Notes under the pieces: generated by a model
The model's database searches: none
Seen by the model: only the letters and a program-made list of their open reading frames with translations
Told to the model about the DNA's origin: nothing
From: Streptomyces sp. WAC08241
Lineage (GTDB): Bacteria; Actinomycetota; Actinomycetes; Streptomycetales; Streptomycetaceae
Direction: 5' to 3'
DNA length: 64,000 nt
Assembly: GCA_007858575.1 (NCBI GenBank)
Contig: CP042280.1
Coordinates: 1-64,000 of the forward strand
Position numbers and translations under genes: made by a program
Shown here: in pieces, positions 19,587 to 28,124 of the stretch
How positions within the stretch are numbered: the first letter of the stretch is position 1
Layout: each line of letters starts with the position of its first letter

Positions 19587-19623
19587 GGCCCCGGACAGCA
19601 TCCCCTACCTGCTGTCCGGGGCC
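19587..19623 (-). terminator. Perfect 14-bp hairpin terminator
   Basis: GGCCCCGGACAGCA / TGCTGTCCGGGGCC with a nine-base loop. It lies in the 19.2-19.8 kb gap, beyond the stop of the minus-strand 19.8-kb gene, so it ends that operon before the cargo promoter. Nothing convincing is encoded in the rest of this gap: the codon pattern is poor and the reading frames cross the hairpin. Confidence 0.85.
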
Positions 19624-19821
19624 TTCCCAACCCAGGCGCGGGTGGTGGGGTGCTGGGTCCGAGGCACGGTGGGCCTCCCTGCTGAGTGCCGACCGCCCCG
19701 TGGGAGGGGGGCGGCTGGGGCGGCACGGTCCGCCTGCCCCGGAAACCGCCTTGGGCACGCGCTTTCACTCCGAACGAGTGACCGGGGTGGGTGTGTAGGC
19801 GGGGTGGGACGGGCAAGCGGT

Positions 19822-20229
19822 TCAGGTTGCGGAATCCGTCGTGGCGCTCTCGGTGAGCGCGGCCGCGAGGGCCTGGGCGTGCGGGTCGCGGTAGGGGTCC
19901 TCGCCTCGGGCGGTGGCCTCGGCCCGCCATTTCGCCACCAGTTCCCATGCGCGGTTCTTAGCTGCTGTCGCAGCGTTCTCCTGCCGGATGGGCACGAGGC
20001 CCATGGCGTCGACGGCGCCCCAGAACATCTCGGCGGCCGCGTCCGGGGTGTAGTCGGGACTGAACGTCATCTCGCCGGTCTCGAGGTCAAGGGTGACGAG
20101 TGGCCGTCCGCTGGAGCCGATGGTGAGCTTGCTGGTAGCAGAGGACGCCGGGTCGATGACATGAGCGTCGGGGAAGTCCTCGCTCAGGAAGAGTCCCGAG
20201 TGCGGGTCTTGTTGGTCGGCGGTGTCCAT
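19822..20229 (-). CDS. Uncharacterised phage protein
   Basis: 135 residues (MDTADQQDPHSGLFLSEDFP). Beta-rich N-terminal half (VTLDLETGEMTFSPDYTPDA), Ala-rich helical C-terminus ending ALTESATTDSAT. The last residues resemble the end of the next gene upstream (INSSATNSAT), hinting at a local duplication. It is the last gene of the operon driven from the 22.43-kb operator. Start has GGAG upstream. Confidence 0.65.
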   Translation of the reverse strand: MDTADQQDPHSGLFLSEDFPDAHVIDPASSATSKLTIGSSGRPLVTLDLETGEMTFSPDYTPDAAAEMFWGAVDAMGLVPIRQENAATAAKNRAWELVAKWRAEATARGEDPYRDPHAQALAAALTESATTDSAT

Positions 20230-20270
20230 AGGGGCTCCTGCTGGTAGTCGGGGCGGAGTGGGCAGCCGAG

Positions 20271-20503
20271 TCAGGTTGCGGAATTCGTCGCAGAGCTGTT
20301 GATGGCGCGGGCCACCACGAGCGCTTGCTCACGGAAGGGGCTGTTCGTCTGGCTGGTGGGGCCCAGCGTTCGGCGTACTCGGCGGCAACGTCGAGCCACT
20401 TGGCGAGGGCTCCGAAGAGTTCGTCGCGGCCGAGCTCGATCCATTCTGGCTCGAAGCGGACCGCGTTGGCGGCGGCCCTGAGCTCGTCGGCTGGAGTGGT
20501 CAT
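20271..20503 (-). CDS. Uncharacterised protein, MTTPADELRAAA family
   Basis: About 77 residues. The N-terminus MTTPADELRAAANAVRF is the same family opening as the 51.6-51.9 kb protein (ADELRAAAEKLR). A conserved Trp/Leu-rich helix follows (LAKWLDVAAEYAERW). One base is lost near 20365, after which the frame ends REQALVVARAINSSATNSAT. Common in Streptomyces and its phages, role unknown. Confidence 0.6.
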
Positions 20504-20631
20504 CGCTCGTCCTTGCTGGTGTCTCGTCCGAACTGGCGGTCCCAGACTCGACAGGTGAGGCGGTGGCCGATCGGGCTGTCGGGATCCGGATGGCCGCAGT
20601 CGCAGGTGCGAGTCATGTCGGGCGTGGGCAT
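20500..20631 (-). CDS. Small Cys-containing protein
   Basis: 43 residues, MPTPDMTRTCDCGHPDPDSP, with a CDCGH cluster and a later Cys in RLTCRVW that may bind one zinc. Starts with AGGAG (20641-20645 region on the minus strand) and overlaps the next gene by four bases. Confidence 0.5.
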   Translation of the reverse strand: MPTPDMTRTCDCGHPDPDSPIGHRLTCRVWDRQFGRDTSKDER

Positions 20632-20797
20632 GAGGTTGGGCTCCTGATGGTGGACGTCGGCCAGAGGGTTTCTTGTTCGTAGGGCGGGCAGACCCATGCG
20701 GTGGTGATGTCGGTCTGGCCCTGGAGTGGTGGCGGGGTGGGGCGGCGAGTTGCCGTTCGAGGGTGGTGAGGCGGGCGTGGGTCTCAGGCGTCGTCAC
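20613..20797 (-). CDS. Small uncharacterised protein
   Basis: About 61 residues starting MTTPETHARLTTLERQLA. After a frame change near 20745 it reads QGQTDITTAWVCPPYEQET. It begins just before the stop of the upstream gene. Short and only supported by operon position and spacing. Confidence 0.4.
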
Positions 20798-21074
20798 CGG
20801 CCTGCCTCTTCCGATTCACGGGATAGCGGTCGGCGTCGATGTCGATGAGGCCGAGCTCCAGGAGGTGGAGGAGGGCTTCGTGGACGGCGCCGTCAACGAC
20901 GGTCATGAGTGGCATGGGCTTCTTGAGCGGGCCGTCGGGGCTGTTGCAGGCCCAGCTTGTGGCAGCGAATCCAGCGATTCGGTTGATGATGGCGAAGTCG
21001 CTGCGCGGGTTGGTGTCGACGAGGATGCGGTCCCAGTCGTTCCAGCCTTTGGGGGTTGGGGGCTTCTTGGTCAC
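20784..21074 (-). CDS. Uncharacterised protein
   Basis: 96 residues (MTKKPPTPKGWNDWDRILVD). Conserved-looking middle (SDFAIINRIAGFAATSWACN) and a C-terminal helix LLHLLELGLIDIDAD. Intact frame in the same operon. No family recognised. Confidence 0.6.
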   Translation of the reverse strand: MTKKPPTPKGWNDWDRILVDTNPRSDFAIINRIAGFAATSWACNSPDGPLKKPMPLMTVVDGAVHEALLHLLELGLIDIDADRYPVNRKRQAGDDA

Positions 21075-21077
21075 GGG

Positions 21078-21548
21078 TCAGCTCTCTCCCATGTCGCGGG
21101 CGACTTGTGCGTCGGTCTCTCCGTTGGGTCCGGCTTTGGCGAGGGCGGTGCGGTGGCGGCGGAGGGCCTGGACGACTCCGGGGTGCCATCGGTGTTTCTC
21201 GGCGATGCCGTCCATGGCGGCCGGGCAGTCGCCGGTGTGCTGGTGCTGTTGTTCGCAGTCCCAGCCGATGAGGAGGGCGTAGATGGCTGCGTCGTCGGCG
21301 TTCTGCGCCCAGTCGCGGTCGAGGTGCCGGACGCGGTGGCGGAGGGAGAGGAGGGCGTTGTGGACGCGGGCTCCGCGCGTTGCCGCTTCGGTGAGGATGG
21401 CGCGGTGCTCGCTGAGCGAGCGGTAGAACTCCTGGGCGACCTGGCGGGCCTCGGCAGCGTCGGCTTCGGCGTCCTCTGCCCGCTCGTAGAGCGCCTCGAG
21501 CTGGTCTGCGGTCAGGTCGGCGAGTGGAGTACGGGTCTCCTTCGTCAT
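21078..21548 (-). CDS. Uncharacterised coiled-coil protein
   Basis: 156 residues, start ATG at 21548 (MTKETRTPLADLTADQLEAL). N-terminal heptad-like helix with Ala/Glu/Asp, then LLSLRHRVRHLDRDWAQNA and CEQQHQHTGDCPAAMDGIAE. Such coiled-coil proteins with variable N-termini are common early-region proteins in Streptomyces phages. It overlaps the preceding gene. Confidence 0.65.
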   Translation of the reverse strand: MTKETRTPLADLTADQLEALYERAEDAEADAAEARQVAQEFYRSLSEHRAILTEAATRGARVHNALLSLRHRVRHLDRDWAQNADDAAIYALLIGWDCEQQHQHTGDCPAAMDGIAEKHRWHPGVVQALRRHRTALAKAGPNGETDAQVARDMGES

Positions 21549-22319
21549 TTCGCCTCCTGCCCAAGGGCGGCTCGGATCTGGGTGGCGAAGTTGCTGTAGC
21601 TGATGTCGGATCCCTCCCAGTGCGCGAGCACGGCGCGTACGGCTTCGAGGGTGGCCTGCGTCTCGTCTCGCTCGGCCTCGGCCTGCTGGCGGGCCTGGTG
21701 CGGGGTGAGCTTGCCGACGCGATGGAGAACGAAGGCGAACCGTTCCGGCGACTCGGCGACCTTGACCTCCATCCTCGATGGGGGTCTCGGTGTAGTTCGG
21801 GGCGTCGCCGAGTATGGCTCGGGCGGCGCCGATCCAGTGGGCGACGAGTTCGCGGGCGGGCTCGATCTCCATGGTCATGCCGTTGCGGAAGTCCACGGCC
21901 ATGAGGCCGGTCTGGTCGAGCTGGTTCTGGATCCAGCGTTCGCGGGCTTCTTCATCACGGCCGGCGAGTTCGGCGAGGAGTTCGTCGCGTTCGGCGTGGA
22001 GCTTCTGGAGTTCGGTGTCACGGACGCGGAGGACGGCGTCGGCGTGGTCGCCGTACTCGTCGGGCTCCAGCATGTCCAGGTCCCAGTCGAAGCCTTCGGC
22101 CTCGCAGATCGCGCGACGAATCTGGTCGCGGAGGCCGGTCGAGTCGTTGCCGGGGTCCTGCTCGCTGGCTGGCGGGGTGGCGTGGGCGTTGAGGACGGCG
22201 GTGACGATGGCGTTGCAGGTTTCGGGTTCGGCCCAGTGGCCGGCGGCGTTGAGGATGCTGCTGACGCTGTTGATGGCGAGTGCGCGCTGTCGGTAGAGGG
22301 TGGGGTCGGGGTCGGCCAT
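21545..22319 (-). CDS. Uncharacterised coiled-coil protein, first gene of the 22.4-kb leftward operon
   Basis: About 258 residues if one base is restored near 21775. ATG at 22319 (MADPDPTLYRQRALAINSVS) with AGGAG upstream. The central helix VRDTELQKLHAERDELLAEL is followed by IGAARAILGDAP and, in the second frame, VAESPERFAFVLHRVGKLTP. The second half could instead start separately at the ATG near 21772 (GAGG upstream). First gene downstream of operator A, so it is likely repressor-controlled. Confidence 0.65.
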
Positions 22320-22414
22320 GGGGCGTCTCCTGGGAAGGGGTGGTTCTAGGGTCGCGCGGTTTGGCGCTGACGATCCCCCTGTCCGGGCTTGGGTTGGGGT
22401 GTCCTTCAGGGAGG

Positions 22415-22466
22415 CTTCCACACTACCGGTTACCTGTTGCGTACGCAACAGATTAAGGGTTACGGT
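22415..22466. promoter_or_regulatory. Operator/promoter A (bidirectional)
   Basis: Perfect 18-bp palindrome with arms CTGTTGCGT/ACGCAACAG at 22434-22451. Leftward: TTGCGT, 17 bases, TAGTGT. Rightward: TTGCGT, 18 bases, TACGGT, 24 bases before the ATG at 22490. The -35 boxes lie inside the palindrome, so a bound repressor would block both directions. Confidence 0.8.
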
Positions 22467-22489
22467 TGTACTGCCTACGAAGGAGCTTC

Positions 22490-22896
22490 ATGTCCGACTT
22501 CACGGTTTCCGTCTACCAGACCTACGTCTCCTGCGCCCCCGGCCGGCGCACCTGGCTCTACATCTCCAGCATCAACCGCACCACCGGAAAGGCGGGGTCA
22601 CCGACCCGAACAGCATCTACACCAACTACCGGCCCCGGACGATCAACCTGACCCAACTGCACTCGTCCGGCAGGACCCGGTCCGGGAAAGAACGGCGATC
22701 CGGATACCGCTTCCTCAGCCAGCCTTCCGACACCGCTGTTCACCTGTGCCGCCACTGCTTCCACTACAAGAAGCCGGAGGAACTGCACCAAGAACCGGGA
22801 GTCATCCACAGCGACATCTGCGTTCCGTGCAAGGCGGAGGTCGCGGAGCTGATGAAGCAGATCTGCCAAAACCGCGCACTCATGCTGGAAGACTGA
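22490..22896 (+). CDS. Cys-rich uncharacterised protein under operator A
   Basis: About 136 residues, ATG at 22490 with GAAGGAG seven bases upstream. Starts MSDFTVSVYQTYVSCAPGR. A CRHCFHYKKPEEL segment and CVPCKAE form two CxxC pairs, likely one zinc ribbon. One base is lost near 22590. It is transcribed rightward from the same palindrome that drives the opposite operon. Confidence 0.65.
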
Positions 22897-22932
22897 CCTG
22901 CAAGTTAGTACCTGCCTGGAGGAGTGACCACC

Positions 22933-23294
22933 GTGGCCGACAAGACCCCCGCCAGCCTCTCGGATCAAGCCGCTGAGGCTGTCCGGGCCCTGAACCACGT
23001 CACCCTGCCGCGCCCTAACCTCGGCTGGGAGTACCCGGGGACGCCTATACGACAGTGGCCAACCTGTCCGCGCTCGCCAGGATGCTGTCGCAGGCCCTCG
23101 GCCAGATCGACTCCTTTGTCACTGATCTGGCCGAGGGCGACCACCTACAAAGCGATAAGGGGGCAGACGACCTGCCTAACAGGCTTGCAGGCCTCCACAT
23201 GTGGCTGTCTGACGCCCAAGGGCAGGCCAAGGCCCTAATGCGGGCGCTCGAGCAAGCACACCAGCTTCTCGGGCCGCTGTCCTACAAGGACTGA
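22933..23294 (+). CDS. Uncharacterised helical protein, paralogue of the 24.1-kb gene
   Basis: About 120 residues. GTG at 22933 is preferred because GGAGGAG lies nine bases upstream; GTG at 22924 is too close. Sequence DQAAEAVRALNHVTLPRP and, after a break near 23042, ALARMLSQALGQIDSF. The 24091-24474 protein has AGDAIRTLNHRTQAH and similar spacing of helices. Function unknown. Confidence 0.6.
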
Positions 23295-23426
23295 GGCCGC
23301 CTCGCGGCAGGCTTGATCAAGGCTTGGTGTCGGAAATTCCGAACAATGTACAGAGTTTCTCCGCCCATGTCGGCAACCGGAAACCCGACGCCCCTGGCCC
23401 CTGGCTGGCGGAATGCGGGCGCAGCT

Positions 23427-23458
23427 CGGCCCCGGGACCGTGATGGTCGCCGGGGCCG
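23427..23458. terminator. Hairpin between converging genes
   Basis: CGGCCCCGGGACC / GGTCGCCGGGGCCG with one bulge and a five-base loop. It separates the rightward 22.9-23.3 kb gene from the leftward toxin gene. Nothing else is seen in 23295-23568. Confidence 0.7.
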
Positions 23459-23568
23459 GCCAGCGGTTCCTCAGGAGCAGGAGGCGCTTGGAGAAATCGT
23501 TACGCCCTTCCAGTGTGCGCCACACCTGCCGAATCAATCCCCCTGCCCGAGGGCGGGCTCGAGCTGGG

Positions 23569-23832
23569 TCAGTCGGCTTCGACGTAGGTGACGATGAGGA
23601 TGCTGCCGAGGGCGGTGGCGTAGAAGATGATCCGGATGCCGTCGTGCTGGTAGTCGCGGAGCGCGGACGCGGTCGCGTGTGGCTTCACGTCGGTGGGCGC
23701 GGCCGCGATCAGGTTGAGGGCTTCGTCGAGGCGGGTGGTCTGCGCGAGGGTGAGGGTGCGGACCTGGGTTTCGGCGGGCTCGATGAACACGATCCGAGGC
23801 CGGCGGGCGCCGCGGTGGTGCTTAGGCGACAC
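23569..23832 (-). CDS. RelE/ParE-like toxin
   Basis: 87 residues from GTG at 23832, overlapping the antitoxin stop. The C-terminal core (VKPHATASALRDYQHDGIRI then IFYATALGSILIVTYVEAD) is the RelE-fold beta sheet, with Arg and Tyr residues in ALRDYQHDGIRIIFY. RelE-type toxins cleave mRNA at the ribosome or inhibit gyrase. Preceded by its antitoxin in the standard order. Confidence 0.65.
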   Translation of the reverse strand: MSPKHHRGARRPRIVFIEPAETQVRTLTLAQTTRLDEALNLIAAAPTDVKPHATASALRDYQHDGIRIIFYATALGSILIVTYVEAD

Positions 23833-24028
23833 CCTGCGCACCGTCCTCACGGTCGGGCAGGCCCTGCTCGGTACGGATGTCGTCCCAGTCGCGGCAGCCG
23901 TCGAGGCGGATGCCTTCGGCGGCGAGGCTCTCGAGGACGTAGGCGAGAGCAGGGTTGCCGGGGAACTCGGCGCGGGCGGCTTCGCGGAGCTCGCGCTGCT
24001 CGGTTGCGCTGAAGGTCAGGTTCGCCAT
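23822..24028 (-). CDS. Antitoxin partner of the RelE-like toxin
   Basis: 68 residues, MANLTFSATEQRELREAARA, with GGAGG upstream. Short helical N-terminus and a C-terminal region (WDDIRTEQGLPDRE) of the kind that wraps the toxin. Stop overlaps the toxin start, giving translational coupling. In a phage-plasmid the pair may stabilise the plasmid state. Confidence 0.6.
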   Translation of the reverse strand: MANLTFSATEQRELREAARAEFPGNPALAYVLESLAAEGIRLDGCRDWDDIRTEQGLPDREDGAQGVA

Positions 24029-24090
24029 CGGGTCCTCCGCGGTCGGGTACGCAACGAGGCTAGCGCAGCGGGTCGCGCCCGGGTGGCGGG

Positions 24091-24474
24091 TCAGACCGTC
24101 TCGGCGGGCTCGTCGTCGGGGATGATGGCGCCGACGTAGGCGAGGAGGTTCACGACCTGCTGCAGAGCCTGGGACGCCTCCCGGATGTGTCCCACGGCCT
24201 CCACGAGTTCGGTCTTGGCCCTGTCGGTGATGTCGTCGACGTTGGAGTCGTCGTAGGCGTAGAGGTGCTGCGTGGAGCTGACGGCGTCGATGCCGTGGTG
24301 AAGCTGGTCGAGGGTCTGCGGGAGGCCGAGGAGAACGGCGGACAGGCCGACGGCGGTGCTCTGGATCTCGCTGGGGTAGGTGAAGGTGCTGTGTGCCTGG
24401 GTGCGGTGGTTCAGGGTGCGGATGGCATCGCCGGCGGCACGGGCGATCTCTTCGGGGGTACGGTCCAGGTCCAC
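24091..24474 (-). CDS. Uncharacterised helical protein
   Basis: 127 residues (MDLDRTPEEIARAAGDAIRT), intact frame. Long amphipathic helices (TELVEAVGHIREASQALQQV). Paralogous to 22933-23294. Role unknown. Confidence 0.6.
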   Translation of the reverse strand: MDLDRTPEEIARAAGDAIRTLNHRTQAHSTFTYPSEIQSTAVGLSAVLLGLPQTLDQLHHGIDAVSSTQHLYAYDDSNVDDITDRAKTELVEAVGHIREASQALQQVVNLLAYVGAIIPDDEPAETV

Positions 24475-24572
24475 GTGTACGCCTCCCTCAAGGCCGGCCG
24501 GATGCCGGAAGCGCCGAGTATGCCAGGGGCCACCGACACCGCAGGCCGGTTCTCGCCAGTCGGCGGCTGGCT

Positions 24573-24844
24573 CTACTTCTCGGGGTGGAGTCGTCGCAGC
24601 AGGGCGCCATCATCGGTGTGCCCGAACAGGAAGTTGGCCAGGGCCGCGTGGTCCTCGCCAGGAGGGCGACCTTCTTGATGTCGTAGCGGGCGAGTCGGCG
24701 CCGCATTTTAGGGGCGGGGCCGCGTCGCCGCAGAGGCTTGCCAATGGCCTTGGCACACAGTTTATTGGCCTCGGCGTCGATGACGTGGATGCCGGTCTCG
24801 ACCGGAGGGGACAGACGCGGTTCGTCCCATCCGTCCGTGCTCAC
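24573..24844 (-). CDS. Uncharacterised basic protein
   Basis: About 90 residues (MSTDGWDEPRLSPPVETGIH). Middle is basic (PLRRRGPAPKMRRRLARYD); after a break near 24655 it continues EDHAALANFLFGHTDDGALL. No family recognised. Separate from the 24.1-kb gene by about 100 bases. Confidence 0.5.
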
Positions 24845-24864
24845 GACCGGAGGCTCCAGGGAGC

Positions 24865-25880
24865 CTAGGGGTCGGTGTTGGTCACGGCTGCGTGGAAGGC
24901 TGCCAAGGCTGCGGCCAGGTAGCTGCGCGCGGCCCGCTCGGCAAGGTCATGCAGTTCTTCGGCGTGCGCGGCGGCGAGCTCGGCCCGCTGACGGGCAGTC
25001 TCCTGCCACAGCCGGTGCCGTTCGTCAGCTTGCTCGATGAGTGACTGAGGAAGTGGCTTGGGCAGCTCTGGTGCGGTGCTGGTGGCCTCTTCCTCGGCTG
25101 CCTGGCGGGATTCGTCCGTCATCCTCCACGCCTTGCTGATGGCCTGGTAGGTGCGGCGGTGCTCCTTCAGTAGCTCGTCTGCCTTCTTCGGCCAGGGCTC
25201 GGCGTCGGTGCCATCCGGGTGCGGGGCGTGCACGTCCGGATGGGCCGCAGTGTGGGCGGCATAGTGATCGCAGTAGAAGTCCCGGCCCCGGTCGGTGATC
25301 TGGTAGCCGTAGTAGTCGTCGGAACGCGCGGCCAGCGGCGGCTGATGCCTCTCCATTAGCGCGAACTCGATCGTCTTGGAGTACGTCCACCTCAATGGTT
25401 CCCCTCGCTGGTCTGCCGCCCAGAGGAGAGCGAGGACCTCCCAGGACCTGGCGCCGAGTGCAGCCTTGGGCGCTCCGTCCGGACGCAGGGACAGCCCCGC
25501 GCGTGCAGCGGCACGTCCCTCCCGGGTCAACGCGACCGTGCGCATCATGCCGAACTGGGTACCGTAGGCGTCCCGGGTGAGAAGCCCCCGCGTAGTGAGT
25601 GCCGCGATGGTTGACCCGTTGCCCTGGTTGTCCCAGCCGTGCATCGCAAGGCGGGACTGCATCTCAGTCGTGCCGACCAGGTCACGCAGGGACGGGTCAT
25701 GGGCGAAGTCGATACGCCGCCAGATCGCGGCCGGGGTGTCGTCGTAGCTGCCGCGGGCGGCGCGCCGCCGCCGGCCCGCGTCCTTTCTTGGTCGAGGTCG
25801 TAGATAACAGCAAGGGTGCCTTGCTGCCGGTCGTTCAGCTCGGTCCACGCGGTCAAGGCCTTCGACGTACGCGCTGCCAT
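24865..25880 (-). CDS. Winged-helix-like uncharacterised protein
   Basis: About 338 residues, ATG at 25880 (MAARTSKALTAWTELNDRQQ). LAVIYDLDQER, FGTTEMQ-type segment (LVGTTEMQSRLAMHGWDNQG), TIAALTTRGLLTRDAYG and ALTREGRAAARAG look like a helix-turn-helix with wing. The C-terminus is a long helix (LAAAHAEELHDLAERAARS). This protein type is frequent in Streptomyces plasmids and phages; I infer DNA binding from the fold pattern only. One break near 25785. Confidence 0.6.
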
Positions 25881-25971
25881 CGTTCACACCTCCACGAGCC
25901 GGGCATAGCCCTCGCAGGCAGCGTAACGAAGGGCACCGACATTACCGTGGCCGCGTGGAAGGATCCGCCGT

Positions 25972-26445
25972 ATGAGTGAGCTTCAGATCGCCTTGATCGC
26001 CGCGGGGTCGGCCATCCTGGGCAGTGCGGTAGCGGGGTTCTTCGCGTGGAAGGCCGGCCACCGCCAGGCCGCCGCGGCCGAGACTGCGGGGCAGGCGCAG
26101 GCGGCGGCGCTGATGTCGACCGTGCAGGCCACCCTCGACGAACAGCGGCGGGCTCGAACGGAAGAGCTTCAGCGTCAGGCGTGCGCGGAACTGCTGTCGG
26201 CTGGCCTCGGCTATCAGATCAATTCGACGGTCGAGAACGGCGCGCGGGTGCTTCAGGCAGCGGCTGCGGTTGAGGTGGCGTGTCCGCAGGACATCACGCG
26301 TCCGGCTCTGGCATACGGGCAGGCGGTTTCCGCGTTCGTTCAGAACCGGAGTAACGGTCCGCAGCCGGACGCCGAGGTACAGGCCGTGATCGATGCTCGA
26401 GGCCAGTTCTTGTCGGCCGTGCGCCGCGTTCTCAACGGCACCTGA
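25972..26445 (+). CDS. Membrane-anchored coiled-coil protein
   Basis: 157 residues. Residues 5-27 (LQIALIAAGSAILGSAVAGF) form one membrane segment, followed by an Ala/Gln-rich helix and a charged cytosolic domain. Opposite in strand to its neighbours and followed by a terminator, so it is a separate unit. It is not a typical holin, which would be shorter. A membrane exclusion role is possible but unproven. Confidence 0.6.
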   Translation: MSELQIALIAAGSAILGSAVAGFFAWKAGHRQAAAAETAGQAQAAALMSTVQATLDEQRRARTEELQRQACAELLSAGLGYQINSTVENGARVLQAAAAVEVACPQDITRPALAYGQAVSAFVQNRSNGPQPDAEVQAVIDARGQFLSAVRRVLNGT

Positions 26446-26453
26446 CGAACCAA

Positions 26454-26477
26454 GCCCGCCACCGGCTGGTGACGGGC
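26454..26477 (+). terminator. Repeated hairpin, copy 1
   Basis: GCCCGCCACCGGC-TG-GTGACGGGC, 9 bases after the 26.4-kb gene. Near-identical hairpins at 26832-26855 and 27773-27796. Confidence 0.75.
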
Positions 26478-26542
26478 CCTGGTCTCCTGACCCCGCGATG
26501 CCTTTCCCGTGCCTTTCCGTCGACTCAGCCCGTTGGCCGGGC

Positions 26543-26823
26543 ATGACGACGAGTACGACGGTCCACGGCATGTTCGCTGCGTGGGTGGGGTGCAGGATCT
26601 GCACGGCGACAACCCGCTTTGTCGAGATGCGTGAGCCACGGGATGCGTTGTGGGAAGAGGCGCGGGTGCATGTGGCTGCCGAGCATCCGGGGAAGGATGC
26701 TTCGCTGGTGCTGTGGGAGCAGTCCGGTCGTTTGTCGGCGCTGTCGATCGTTGCGGAGACGGAAGCGGACTGGCTGGCCGTGTACAACACGCGCTGCCCG
26801 CCACGGATCCCCCGGTCCCCTGA
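26543..26823 (+). CDS. Uncharacterised protein
   Basis: About 94 residues, ATG at 26543 (MTTSTTVHGMFAAWVGCRIC). Middle helix EPRDALWEEARVHVAAEHPG, then ASLVLWEQSGRLSALSIVAE. Ends YNTRCPPRIPPVP if one C is restored in the C run near 26812, giving a stop just before the hairpin. Seen in Streptomyces plasmids as a small hypothetical. Confidence 0.5.
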
Positions 26824-26831
26824 CTGTCGAG

Positions 26832-26855
26832 GCCCGCCACCGGCCGGCGGCGGGC
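26832..26855. terminator. Repeated hairpin, copy 2
   Basis: GCCCGCCACCGGCC / GGCGGCGGGC, between converging genes ending at 26823 and 26856, so it probably works for both strands. Confidence 0.7.
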
Positions 26856-27304
26856 TTACCCCCGCCAGCCCCATAGTGACGGGCGTCCCGGTTGATCCGG
26901 CCGAGCAGCCACTGCGCGTCGGATTCGGCGACGTGGGCTCCGGCGACGCGCATGACGTGGATGGTGGTGGGCTGTCCGCCGCCGTCGCGTTCGGGGCCGA
27001 GGTGCGCGCCCCAGGGCTGGGAGCCGCAGTCGGGCGGGGTGTGCCCGTCGGGGCAGTGCGGGCACGTCATGTCGGAGGCGGCGGGTTCGGGATCGTCCCA
27101 CACGATCTCGGTGGCGCCGCCGTGCCCGTGGACGGCTTCGGCGTGGGCTATGTCGTCCCAGTGGACCGTGGAGGGGCGTTCGCCGCGCCAGCGGACGGAC
27201 GCAGTGCCGTCGGGCCACAGGACACCGTCGGCGACGCGGCCGGTACCGGAGACTCCGGTAATGTCGACGGTCCGCTGGAGGTGGAAGCGGCGGGGCTCGG
27301 TCAT
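26856..27304 (-). CDS. Conserved Streptomyces phage protein with Cys pair
   Basis: About 149 residues, ATG at 27304 (MTEPRRFHLQRTVDITGVSG). Landmarks: GVLWPDGTASVRWRGERP, EAVHGHGGATEIVW, CPHCPDGHTPPD and MRVAGAHVAESDAQWLL. A recurrent Streptomyces phage family that I recognise, function unknown; possibly a phage-encoded zinc protein. The last codons lack one G (GAGG then TAA). Confidence 0.65.
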
Positions 27305-27691
27305 GTCGGGTCTCCCTGCTTCGGGGCGGTGAAGCTGTCGTTCTGGAGGAGGTTCTCCAGACGGGCCATGAATCGTTCGCCGAACTCGGGCCCCATGCGG
27401 TGGGCGAGGCCATGAGTTCGGTGACGAGGGCGGCGGCACCGTCCTCGTTCATGAGGTACAGGTTCCGGGCCCGGTCGGTGGTGTGGTTGATCCGGCCTTC
27501 GAGGAGCATGCCGATGATGGGGCCGTTGCTGGCGCTTTCGACTTCGACGACGGTGCTGGAGTCGAGGAGGACGGCGTTGGTGGTGTCGACGATGACGCTG
27601 TCGCGGTCGTGGGGCCGCCGGGGCCGGCGATGTCGCCACCGCTCTTGCGGGGGTCACCGCTGATCCGACGGCCGGTCCTCTTACGTGCCAT
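27301..27691 (-). CDS. Uncharacterised protein
   Basis: About 130 residues, ATG at 27691 (MARKRTGRRISGDPRKSGGD) with GGAGGAG upstream. Basic N-terminus, then VIVDTTNAVLLDSSTVVEVE and GMLLEGRINHTTDRARNLYL. Ends RLENLLQNDSFTAPKQ, overlapping the next start. Breaks near 27610 and 27412. The family is common in Streptomyces phages. Confidence 0.6.
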
Positions 27692-27772
27692 GGACGGTCT
27701 CCTCCAGAGGGAAGGGGCGGGTGGTTCCAGGATCCCGTGGATCCGGCCGATCGATCCCCCGGATCGGCAGAG

Positions 27773-27796
27773 GCCCGCCACCGGCTGGTGACGGGC
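27773..27796 (-). terminator. Repeated hairpin, copy 3
   Basis: Same 24-base hairpin sequence as 26454-26477. It lies after the stop of the 27.8-kb gene on the minus strand. Confidence 0.7.
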
Positions 27797-27819
27797 CCTC
27801 AGCAAGCAAGCAGGCAGCG

Positions 27820-28035
27820 TTACCGAGACCGGGCTCCAACTGCGAAGCCGTCCTTCCACATCGCCGCGAGAAGATCGCGAAGCTCCCTGAGCTGCTCCGG
27901 TGTCAGGGTCTTCCGCAGAGTGCCGTTCCCTTCGAGCATCAGGTTCGCTCGGTGGGCAGCAGCTCCGAGGAGAGCGAAGCTGTCGTATCCGGCGATCTTC
28001 CCGCCCTGATCGGGCTGTTACCGCCAGCCTCGTCG
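27820..28035 (-). CDS. Small uncharacterised protein
   Basis: The minus strand reads DSFALLGAAAHRANLMLEGN and TLTPEQLRELRDLLAAMW to a TAA at 27820. The upstream part changes frame near 28010 (FDHDEAGGNSP precedes it) and no good start is seen. Amino-acid pattern is convincing; limits are not. Confidence 0.4.
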
Positions 28036-28124
28036 TGATCGAAGATCAGGAGACAAGTCGGAGGCTGTCCGGGTGAGGCTGAGTCATGCGGCTCATCCTG
28101 TCGTATGAGAGGTGGGCAGGCGGT

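Noticed and set aside
19201..19821. Protein-coding reading frames in the gap between the cargo unit and the 19.8-kb gene
   Set aside because: They span a perfect 14-bp terminator and show no start with a ribosome binding site or recognisable protein.
25972..26445. Holin
   Set aside because: It has one membrane segment and a long soluble domain, no endolysin is adjacent, and it stands alone among early genes.
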